NCBI GenBank assembly: GCA_944323675.1
Contig: CALUTK010000003.1
Coordinates: forward strand, 1-48,790
Source: Candidatus Gastranaerophilales bacterium
Lineage (GTDB): Bacteria > Cyanobacteriota > Vampirovibrionia > Gastranaerophilales > Gastranaerophilaceae
Length of the DNA: 48,790 nt
Reading direction: 5' to 3'
Position 1 is the first letter of the stretch. The number at the start of each line of letters is the position of its first letter. Below, in pieces: positions 33,995-41,000 of this stretch. The translations under genes and the position numbers were made by a program. The notes beneath the pieces are model-generated. The model made no database searches, was not told the DNA's origin, and saw nothing but the letters and a program-made list of their open reading frames with translations.

Positions 33995-34787
33995 AATGCC
34001 GGAAAGAGCGGAAGATTCCCATAAAGGAACTTTCGGGAGAGTTTTAAATATATCGGGTTCTGATTATATGCCGGGAGCGGCAATTTTATCGTCTCTGGCG
34101 GCATTAAAAATTGGCTGCGGGTATGTGTTTTTGTGTTCTGCGGAACGTGTAATAAATGCGGCGGCCGCACAGACTCAAAATATTGTCTTTGCACCTTTAA
34201 ACGATTTAGAAAATCAATTAGAAAGTGCGGATGTACTTTTAATCGGCTGCGGGCTTTCATTATCAGGAGAAGCAGAAGAAATTTTTGAAAGAACCTTTTC
34301 CACAACGCGGCAGATTCCGACGGTAATAGATGCGGACGGATTGAATCTTCTCTCCAGAATGCAGTATACAAAATTGCCGCAGAATGTTATATTAACTCCG
34401 CACCCGAAGGAAGCCGCGCGACTTCTTTCAGTAGGACTTAATGAAATTTTGGATAATATGGAAGCTTCTGCAAAAGAAATTTCAAAAAAGTATAAATGTA
34501 TAACTGTTTTAAAGTCGCACAGAACTCTAGTTTGTTCAAAAAACGGAGAAATTTACACTAATACTACCGGCAACAGTTCAATGGCAAAAGCAGGAAGCGG
34601 AGATGTGCTGGCTGGCATGATAGCAGGGCTTCTTGCGCAGAATTGTGAGCCTTATTATGCGGCAAAATTGGGCGTCTATTTACACGGATTGGCAGGTGAT
34701 CTGGCAAAAAATGACCTGACCGAATACGGAGTTATGGCTCACGATCTGGTCAGGTACATTTCTGATTCTATAAAAGCAATATTATAG
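33984..34787 (+). CDS. nnrD: ADP/ATP-dependent NAD(P)H-hydrate dehydratase
   Basis: 267 residues of the ribokinase-like YjeF C-terminal family, which repairs the damaged cofactor NAD(P)HX. Landmarks are KGTFGRVLNISGSDYMPGAAILSSLAALKIGCGYV, VILTPHPKEAARLL, VLKSHRTLV and NSSMAKAGSGDVLAGMIAGLLAQ. Only the dehydratase domain is present; the NAD(P)HX epimerase half (YjeF N-terminal domain) is not fused, so an epimerase should be elsewhere. Its start overlaps trmL by 11 bases. It ends four bases from the converging orphan with no terminator between them. Confidence 0.9.
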   Translation: MDFKMPERAEDSHKGTFGRVLNISGSDYMPGAAILSSLAALKIGCGYVFLCSAERVINAAAAQTQNIVFAPLNDLENQLESADVLLIGCGLSLSGEAEEIFERTFSTTRQIPTVIDADGLNLLSRMQYTKLPQNVILTPHPKEAARLLSVGLNEILDNMEASAKEISKKYKCITVLKSHRTLVCSKNGEIYTNTTGNSSMAKAGSGDVLAGMIAGLLAQNCEPYYAAKLGVYLHGLAGDLAKNDLTEYGVMAHDLVRYISDSIKAIL

Positions 34788-34791
34788 ATGA

Positions 34792-35064
34792 TTAACCGAA
34801 AAAGTCTATATGTTTTGCTGAGTTTTCGCTAATTTGTGTATCTTTCGGAACAATTGGTGCAAACGGGCTTGTATAAAGTGATTTCTCACTTATAGCTATA
34901 GTGTTTGCTTTTTTTGCATTATTCATTAATTCTTGAGCTTTTGCAATTTCAGCTTCTGAATATACTTTGCTTGCTCCAACATATTCATGCAATTTGCTGG
35001 AAATTTTTTCAACCGGCTTGGTTAACATTGTTTCTCTGCCGCTAAATGATACGTTGCTAATCAT
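34792..35064 (-). CDS. Small orphan protein with N-terminal SFSG motif
   Basis: From the ATG preceded by AAGGAGA (start at 35064; a longer frame to 35106 would add 14 residues without a site) the product is 90 residues. It opens with MISNVSFSGRETML, then a helical polar stretch (SEAEIAKAQELMNNAKKANT) and an unstructured tail. I do not recognise it. The SFSG sequence near the N-terminus parallels SSFKG and PSFTG in the orphan at 12951-13475, so a short lineage-specific tag is possible. No membrane span or signal peptide is present. Confidence 0.55.
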   Translation of the reverse strand: MISNVSFSGRETMLTKPVEKISSKLHEYVGASKVYSEAEIAKAQELMNNAKKANTIAISEKSLYTSPFAPIVPKDTQISENSAKHIDFFG

Positions 35065-35221
35065 TTTTTCTCCTTTTAAATTTGTTTGTTCGTTTCGGGG
35101 TAACATTATTTGGTTATATCTTATTTATAACTCATAAAAAATAATAATTGCTAAAAGTATATCCTAACGTTTACAAATGTTAATAATAAATGGTGCTAAG
35201 GTATTTTCTTTATAAATTATT

Positions 35222-35499
35222 ATTGCTATATGTTCATTTCTTTCTCTTTTATTGCGTATTAAAAGAGAAAGAAATGAACCAAAGAAAGAGAAAAACGCAA
35301 TCGTTTACAGCGACGCTACGCGCCGCGGGATCAAATGGAAGTAGTGAAAAAAATTCTGTCATCCTGAACTTGTTTCAGGATCTTAGAAATTTTTTCACTA
35401 CTTCACTCGCTATCGCGGCTACGCCGCACGCTCGCATGAAAACCCTCCGGCGCTTACGCACCACCTCCCTTATAAGGGAGGTGAGGGAAATTTAGAATT
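35222..35499 (+). repeat. Dispersed composite element, copy 3
   Basis: The stem arms here are a perfect 20 bp (GTTCATTTCTTTCTCTTTTA and its complement) around TTGCGTAT. The GC-rich tract, the TCATCCTGAACTTGTTTCAG hairpin, the CGCGGCTACGCCGCACGCTCGC tract and the CCTCCGGCGC module follow, ending at a perfect 22-bp palindrome centred on TTATAA (35462-35483). The module at 35500-35553 that follows also occurs at 2316-2370. Confidence 0.9.
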
Positions 35500-35550
35500 G
35501 CCGTAGGCAGGTTGCCGAACGTGCACGAAGTGTAATAGTGAGGCTGAAAG

Positions 35551-35769
35551 GTTAAATGCGTTAGCATTTAACGGCATCCATTCGGTCTTGCGCTGCGAAG
35601 CAGCGCTATTTTATAGCGTGTTTCTTTTTCTTGGCTGACATTCTTTTTAAGCTTGCTTGCCCGTTTAACGGCGGCAAGCTTAAAAAGAATGTCAGTGCAG
35701 GGTATGGGGCTGCACAAGCCCCATATAATAAGAATAGCCTAGTGCAGCATCTTGCGTACTAGGCTGTTC
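35551..35769. repeat. Array of consecutive perfect hairpins
   Basis: Six hairpins lie in 220 bp: GTTAAATGC/GCATTTAAC (35551-35572), GCGCTGC/GCAGCGC (35590-35606), CGCTAT/ATAGCG (35604-35618, sharing bases with the previous one), a 22-bp perfect stem (35635-35656 with 35674-35695), TATGGGGCT/AGCCCCATA (35703-35725), and GAATAGCCTAGT/ACTAGGCTGTTC (35732-35769, one mismatch). No gene is present. The last hairpin lies three bases after the anmK stop codon. Confidence 0.85.
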
Positions 35770-35771
35770 CA

Positions 35772-36902
35772 TTAAATGTTTGTAATTTTGCCGAGAATAA
35801 CTCTTTTTTTTGCGCCGGTGCATTCCGGAAGGTTATTAGGAATGCCGTAATATGTGCAGTAACCTAAAAGTGCAAATGCCATAACTTCTTTAAAGTTGTT
35901 TGAAATCCCGTAGTCTTCATGCGTTTTTATATTAATATGTTTTGGCAGATAGTGCCGCAGGAACTTCATAAGCGCAGGATTATACGCTCCGCCTCCGCCA
36001 ACAATAACCTCTTCAAGTTCAAGCTTCGGATAGATAAATCTTTCGTAAGACTGAGCAATGGTTTTTGCCGTAAGTGCCGTAACCGTCGCCACAATGTCTT
36101 CAGGTTCTTTCGGTGCAAACCTCAGAGCCGTATCAATATACATAGGTGAAAAATATTCTCTCCCTGTAGTTTTTGGCGGATTTTTGAAGTAATAATCGTC
36201 CTGCAGCAAACAGTCCATCCAGCTTTCGCAAATTTTTCCGGAATTTGCGGTTTCTCCGTCCATATCAAAGGTTCTGCCAAATAGTTTCATCATGCAGTAA
36301 TCTATGATTACATTTCCGGGGCCTGTATCAAATCCGTAGGTTTTATGTGAATTTGAAATTACAGTTACATTAGAAATGCCGCCGATGTTTTGGATTGCAA
36401 CATTCTTTTTCAACTTTTTAAACCATTTTTCATCAGCAAAACAAACTAAAGGCGCCCCTTCTCCGCCGTTCGCAATATCAGCTTCCCTGAAATTGGATAT
36501 AACATTACAGCCTGTTTCTGCCGCAATAACAGAACTTTCTCCTATTTGGAGTGTGCTTCTTAATTGAATGCCGTCTAATTTTTCTTTTTTAGGTGAATGG
36601 AAAATTGTTTGTCCGTGGCTTGCAATAAAATCCGGTTTTCCGTGTTCTGATATTAAAACGTTACAAGCATCAGCAAAACATTTGCCGACAGCAAAATTCA
36701 TCTGGCAGACATCTTTTACGGTTGCCTCACCGGAAAAGAGTCTGAAAATTTTTGCTCTTATATGATCAGGATATTGAAAGTTTATACCCTGAACAAGTTT
36801 GCAGGTCATATCAGGTTCGACTATGCATAAACCTGCATCAATGCTGTCACACGATGTCCCTGACATTAAGGCTATAATCTTTTTGCTTTTTAATTCGTCC
36901 AT
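35772..36902 (-). CDS. anmK: Anhydro-N-acetylmuramic acid kinase
   Basis: Phosphorylates and opens anhydroMurNAc released from the cell wall, feeding MurNAc-6-phosphate back into amino-sugar metabolism. The 376 residues begin with ALMSGTSCDSIDAGL (11-25), the family signature, with ASHGQTIFHSP, GGISNVTVI, GFDTGPGNVIIDY and VVGGGGAYN further on. Length is normal. There is no clear Shine-Dalgarno before the ATG; TAAAAT lies nine bases upstream, so a very short leader is possible. No murQ is adjacent. A repeat hairpin lies just after the stop. Confidence 0.93.
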   Translation of the reverse strand: MDELKSKKIIALMSGTSCDSIDAGLCIVEPDMTCKLVQGINFQYPDHIRAKIFRLFSGEATVKDVCQMNFAVGKCFADACNVLISEHGKPDFIASHGQTIFHSPKKEKLDGIQLRSTLQIGESSVIAAETGCNVISNFREADIANGGEGAPLVCFADEKWFKKLKKNVAIQNIGGISNVTVISNSHKTYGFDTGPGNVIIDYCMMKLFGRTFDMDGETANSGKICESWMDCLLQDDYYFKNPPKTTGREYFSPMYIDTALRFAPKEPEDIVATVTALTAKTIAQSYERFIYPKLELEEVIVGGGGAYNPALMKFLRHYLPKHINIKTHEDYGISNNFKEVMAFALLGYCTYYGIPNNLPECTGAKKRVILGKITNI

Positions 36903-37521
36903 GTTAATAAAATTTTATGATAAATTCCAGATTATAGCAACCGCGTTACAAATATTACAACTTAATCCCCAAATACTCCTCAAATTTTGAAAAATTTTTA
37001 AAAAATATCCCTAATCACCTAAAAAATAAAATCCCTAATCTTGTTTTAAAACACCTCAAATAACATTCTCTCTTTTTTTTATTTATTTCCTTAAATTGTC
37101 TAAGGACTTTTTGCCATCACCTCTTTTTCTTCAACTGTCCTCAACTACTCTCTCCCTCCCCCGGGCGGGTAGCCTTATTATTATCCTGTCGGGTAATTCC
37201 CTCTGACATTTTTTAATGTAAAACTAAGTTAATTATTTGACAAGTAAAAAATTTTTAATTAATTTTTACAATTGACCATGCCCCCCTTTGCCGTAAGAAA
37301 AAATTCGTGTTCTTAAATCTTAATGAACTTTTTTTAATGAAATTAGGTAAAGATTTGAGTGATTTTTTCTTGACATTATGCAGTCAGCGTATTCATATTT
37401 CATATAATTGTAAAGTGCTGAAAAATATTGGTATCACGATATTTTTAGCATGCTCCCATTACAAATTGGTATTTTGAAATCTTTTATTATAAAATAATAA
37501 AAAATGGTAAGGGCTTTTTGT
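36903..37521. other. Long AT-rich intergenic region without a gene
   Basis: 619 bases between divergent genes. Reading from left there are A/T-rich runs, two CCCTAATC copies, and a pyrimidine-rich stretch around 37075-37160 ending in CCCCCGGGCGGG. Two TTGACA sites follow (37237-37242 and 37373-37378). After the second, TCATAT lies 17 bp downstream. I see no reading frame with a start site. It could hold a small RNA or promoters for the regulator pair. Confidence 0.5.
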
Positions 37522-38463
37522 ATGAAAGAGTTTATGAAAAATAAAACAGTGACATATAACCTGATGTCATTTACAGGTTTTAAATCGCTTGTTGTTTTTT
37601 CTCTGCTGCTGGAAGCCCCGCGTTCTTATGATGAGATTAATCAGTATTTTAAAGAACATGAATTTATTAAAGAGACTGTTTCAGTTGATACTTTGAGAGT
37701 GTATTTAACCTCTTTGCGCATGGTCGGCTGCGAAATCGTCAGAACAAAAAAATCAGAAGGCGGAAAATATAAAATAATTTCGCACCCGTTTCAGTTGAAA
37801 ATTTCTGAAGAGCAAATAAAAAGTCTTGTTAAAATTTATAAAACGTTATCAAAAAATATTGAATTATATGAGTTAATTATTCTCGAAAAATTTTTAAGAA
37901 AAATCTGCTCTATTATAAATAATCCTGATTTAACTATGGCGATGGATAAAATGTCTGTTTTTAAAGGGGTAGATCTCCAACTTGCTGAAGATTTAATCCG
38001 TCACAGCAATAATAAAGATCAGATAACCTTTTTATATAATTCTCCGAAATCCGGGGATAAAGAAATTGAGATAGTCACAGATAAAGTAGCTTTCAATAAT
38101 AACAAATTGTATCTTTACGGAACAAGTCTGGAATATAATCAATACGGCTATTTCCCTGTTTCGAGAATTAAATCTGTATTAAGTGTGCAGATGTTTAAGG
38201 CTGATATAAGTAATATCAAAACTATAACTGTCGGATATGAATTGAGTATAAATCCGAACGAAATTAAGCTGGAGAATGAAGAGAAACTTGTTGATATAAA
38301 TAACGGAAAACTTTTGATAGAAAGTACTACGTCAAATCCGTTTATTATAAAGCAGCGGGTTCTGTCATTTGGAGCGGCGTGTAAAGTCCTCTATCCGGAA
38401 AGTTTCCGTAATGAAATAATAGATACATTAAAAAAGATGCGTGAGGGGTATTTAGATGGCTAG
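37522..38463 (+). CDS. WYL-domain transcriptional regulator, first of a tandem pair
   Basis: From the ATG at 37522 (TAAGGG seven bases before it; an upstream ATG at 37504 would add six residues) the protein is 313 residues. An N-terminal winged helix-turn-helix (SLLLEAPRSYDEINQYFKEHEFI, then VSVDTLRVYLTSLRMVGCEI) leads to a helical linker and a WYL domain (DQITFLYNSPKSGDKEIEIVTDKVAFNNNKLYLYGTSLEYNQYGYFPVSRIKSVLSV). A C-terminal extension like WCX follows. The build equals PafB/PafC, ssDNA-responsive regulators of DNA-damage genes. It overlaps its partner by eight bases, as expected for a heterodimer. The target genes are unknown. Confidence 0.75.
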   Translation: MKEFMKNKTVTYNLMSFTGFKSLVVFSLLLEAPRSYDEINQYFKEHEFIKETVSVDTLRVYLTSLRMVGCEIVRTKKSEGGKYKIISHPFQLKISEEQIKSLVKIYKTLSKNIELYELIILEKFLRKICSIINNPDLTMAMDKMSVFKGVDLQLAEDLIRHSNNKDQITFLYNSPKSGDKEIEIVTDKVAFNNNKLYLYGTSLEYNQYGYFPVSRIKSVLSVQMFKADISNIKTITVGYELSINPNEIKLENEEKLVDINNGKLLIESTTSNPFIIKQRVLSFGAACKVLYPESFRNEIIDTLKKMREGYLDG

Positions 38464-39376
38464 ATTAAGTGAAAAATACAATGACTCATGCATAAAAATA
38501 TTTACATTATTAAAGCTTTTGCTTGAAGATAAAGCTGATTACGCATCAGTTATGAATGTTTTTGCAGAAGAAGCTGATAAAAATAATTCTGTAGTGCCGG
38601 TTATTCTGAATAAATATCTGAACACACTAAAGATATTTGGAGTGAAAGTTCAGAAGGTAAAAAATAAATACCATTTATTGAATATGCCGTTTAATCTGGA
38701 TTTGACAGCGGGTGATGTGAAGGCTGTAGGAATTTTGAAATCCGCAGGCGAAATGCTTGTTGCAGATAAAGACAGGGCAGCGCTTCTGGAATTCATAAAA
38801 TCTATAGAGATAAGGTATGGAGAATATGCAAAATCTGTATCAGAATCTTTAGGGTCTGATATGCATTTTGACTTGAGTTTTTATTTTTCAAAGTTCAGGG
38901 ATCAGATACTTGAGTGTGAAAAGCTTTGTGCGGAAAAGAAAAAACTTGAGGTTTTGTATATAGCGGACGGAAAAGAAATTACGATAATCTGTTCGCCTAA
39001 GGAAGTTAAATATCAAAATAGAAAGGTATGTTTTAGCGTATATAACCAGTTAAGCCGGCAGATTTTTGATATTCCGATAGATAATATAAAAAGTATAAAG
39101 CAGTTGCCGACAATATCCAGCGTAAAAGAATCAGGCGTATCTATTGTATATAAATTAAAGGGCAGGCTTGCAAATTCATATAAATTGAAAGATTGGGAAT
39201 ATTCTACAGGTTACGACAGAGACGGCAATTTAATAGTAGTAAATTCTAACGAAGATGCCGATATTCTAATGTCGCGTTTAATGAGATATGCCGAAAACTG
39301 TGAAGTCCTGACACCGAAATTTATGCGTGAGAGAATGTTTGTAAATATTGATAAGATTTTAGAGAATTATCAATAG
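38456..39376 (+). CDS. WYL-domain transcriptional regulator, second of a tandem pair
   Basis: 306 residues, similar in build to the upstream gene but strongly diverged: a N-terminal helical DNA-binding-like part (CIKIFTLLKLLLEDKADYASVMNVFAEEADKNNSVVP, LNTLKIFGVKVQKVKNKYHLL) and a WYL domain (KKLEVLYIADGKEITIICSPKEVKYQNRKVCFSVYNQLSRQIFDIPIDNIKSIKQL). A C-terminal region has YRLK-type strands and ENCEVLTPKFMRERM, echoing AACKVLYPESFRNEI of its partner. The eight-base overlap implies coupled translation and a stoichiometric complex. No effector or cofactor is evident. Confidence 0.75.
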   Translation: MARLSEKYNDSCIKIFTLLKLLLEDKADYASVMNVFAEEADKNNSVVPVILNKYLNTLKIFGVKVQKVKNKYHLLNMPFNLDLTAGDVKAVGILKSAGEMLVADKDRAALLEFIKSIEIRYGEYAKSVSESLGSDMHFDLSFYFSKFRDQILECEKLCAEKKKLEVLYIADGKEITIICSPKEVKYQNRKVCFSVYNQLSRQIFDIPIDNIKSIKQLPTISSVKESGVSIVYKLKGRLANSYKLKDWEYSTGYDRDGNLIVVNSNEDADILMSRLMRYAENCEVLTPKFMRERMFVNIDKILENYQ

Positions 39377-39405
39377 ATTTTAGATTTCAATAACCATGAA
39401 ACAGT

Positions 39406-39421
39406 CAGGCAAATTTGCCTG
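39406..39421. terminator. Palindrome between converging genes
   Basis: CAGGCAAATTTGCCTG is perfectly self-complementary and is followed by TTAAAA. As a transcript it could form only a small-loop hairpin, so termination is uncertain. Confidence 0.4.
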
Positions 39422-39517
39422 TTAAAATAGATAATATTGAGTAAATAAATCCTGCACGAAATTTTATATGTTAAGGGTATGTATTTTCCCACGTGACACA
39501 AAATTATTTACTTATCC

Positions 39518-40231
39518 TTATTTTACCGCGGCGGCTGTTTCTTTTTCTATATAACTTTCCGGTACAGGTGCGCAGTTTTCGTAGTTTGCAAGTTTTGATA
39601 TTTGTTCGCACCACTGGTAAATTATTACATCTTCCGGAAGTTTATAAGAGATAGGTTTTCCTATGTGGAGTTTTACGTTTCTTCTTGTGAATGGTTTTAA
39701 TTTCGGATATCCGTCCCAACCGTCGATTGCGACCGGAATTATATCTGCTTTTGCATTTTTTGCGATTACGACGAATCCTTTTTTTATCCCTTCAAGTTTT
39801 CCGTAAGGGCGGGTTCCCCCTTGAGGGAATACACCAAGTGACCAGCTTGTTGATAAAATATCACGTACAGTTTTAAAAGTTGCGATTTCAGGTTTTGAAC
39901 GGTCTACGGCAAATGCACCGAGTCGTTTAACAAGCCAGGATAACTTTTCACCTTTTTCAAAGAGTTCTTTTTTGGCCATATAAGCGATAGGTCTGTTACA
40001 CGCCATTGTTACCATCGGCGGATCAAAAATAGAAACGTGATTTGCTGTATATATAAACTTGCCGCTTTTAGCTTTTGTCGGAAGGTTTTCTCTTCCGGTA
40101 ATTTCGTAGTTGTAAAATATTTTCATGAACGGAACAACCACGGTGTACAAAAATCCGTAGTAAAACATAGTTCTGAAAATATTGTATTCAGAAGGGTATC
40201 TTCTGTTATAATTCCGTTCTTTTTTACTCAT
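39518..40231 (-). CDS. PlsC-type 1-acylglycerol-3-phosphate acyltransferase, paralogue 1
   Basis: 237 residues of the LPLAT family, which adds the second acyl chain to make phosphatidic acid at the inner membrane. The catalytic HxxxxD is H65-VSIF-D70 in TANHVSIFDPPMV. The glycerol-phosphate-binding motif, usually FPEGTR, is FPQGGTRP (135-142) with Glu replaced by Gln and an extra Gly. An N-terminal hydrophobic segment (MFYYGFLYTVVVPFMKIFY) anchors it. Its start overlaps paralogue 2 by eight bases, giving coupled translation. Confidence 0.85.
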   Translation of the reverse strand: MSKKERNYNRRYPSEYNIFRTMFYYGFLYTVVVPFMKIFYNYEITGRENLPTKAKSGKFIYTANHVSIFDPPMVTMACNRPIAYMAKKELFEKGEKLSWLVKRLGAFAVDRSKPEIATFKTVRDILSTSWSLGVFPQGGTRPYGKLEGIKKGFVVIAKNAKADIIPVAIDGWDGYPKLKPFTRRNVKLHIGKPISYKLPEDVIIYQWCEQISKLANYENCAPVPESYIEKETAAAVK

Positions 40232-40922
40232 TCTTAACTCCTAAACTTTTTTGAACATCTTCTGTTTCGGCAGGTGTATCAATAACTGTGAACCCTGTCA
40301 ATTCCTGAATTTGTTCCGACCATTCTTTAACAACACCTTCAATATCATTACTGTAAGGTATAGGTTTTCCTATTTTGACTATAATTTTTCCTGTAAAAGG
40401 CCATCTTTTGACTTCATTTGTACCGATAATCCCTACAGGCAGGACTGCACATTTAGTAATTTTAGCAAGACCTGCAAAACCTTTATTGATGCCCTTAATT
40501 TCCCCCGGAATACCGCGTGTACCCTGAGGAAAAATTCCGAAAACCCATTTGCTTTTTTTAATTTCCATAACGGTTTTAATTGTAGAAGGACCTAAACTTT
40601 CTCTATTGACTGCGAATGCTCCGAGCCAGTCTATCCACCAGCGAAGAATTGGAATATCGAACAATTCTTTTTTTGCCATATAAGCAATATGCCGCGGAAA
40701 TATTGAAACCAGAAGCGGCGGATCAAGGGTAGACAGATGATTTGGGCAAACTATGTATTCATTATCTTTCGGAACATTTTCAAGCCCGTGTACTTCCAGT
40801 CTGTAGACGAGTTTAAATCTTATCATATAGCCGATTTTACAGACCATATCCTGAAAAATTCCGCGCCAGAAATTATACTGGGAGGATGTCCGTTTTGTGT
40901 ATTCTTTTTTCTTTTTTGTCAT
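40224..40922 (-). CDS. PlsC-type 1-acylglycerol-3-phosphate acyltransferase, paralogue 2
   Basis: 232 residues with H62-LSTL-D67 as the catalytic HxxxxD, and FPQGTRGIPG (131-140) for the phosphate-binding motif, again with Gln where the family has Glu. The two paralogues share the order of blocks (PRHIAYMAKKELFD, WLGAFAVNRE) and probably arose by duplication. Different acyl chain or acceptor preferences would explain keeping both. AGAGGGA is placed before the ATG, and TATAAT at 40944-40949 drives this strand from a symmetric palindromic promoter. Confidence 0.85.
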   Translation of the reverse strand: MTKKKKEYTKRTSSQYNFWRGIFQDMVCKIGYMIRFKLVYRLEVHGLENVPKDNEYIVCPNHLSTLDPPLLVSIFPRHIAYMAKKELFDIPILRWWIDWLGAFAVNRESLGPSTIKTVMEIKKSKWVFGIFPQGTRGIPGEIKGINKGFAGLAKITKCAVLPVGIIGTNEVKRWPFTGKIIVKIGKPIPYSNDIEGVVKEWSEQIQELTGFTVIDTPAETEDVQKSLGVKNE

Positions 40923-40943
40923 ATTAGTTTATCCCTCTTTAAT

Positions 40944-40973
40944 ATTATACAATAAAAATTTTTATTGTATAAT
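40944..40973. promoter_or_regulatory. Perfect 30-bp palindrome with two divergent TATAAT boxes
   Basis: Bases 40944-40958 (ATTATACAATAAAAA) are followed by their exact reverse complement at 40959-40973. Each arm ends in a TATAAT that points outward, one for the acyltransferase pair on the minus strand and one for the phosphohexomutase on the plus strand. The two genes should thus be expressed from equivalent promoters. Confidence 0.8.
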
Positions 40974-41000
40974 TAGTAAAGAAAATAAGGAGAAAGACTA

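Noticed and set aside
35190-35495. 101-residue frame in repeat copy 3
   Set aside because: It is composed of the element's modules, which are not in a kept frame in the other copies.
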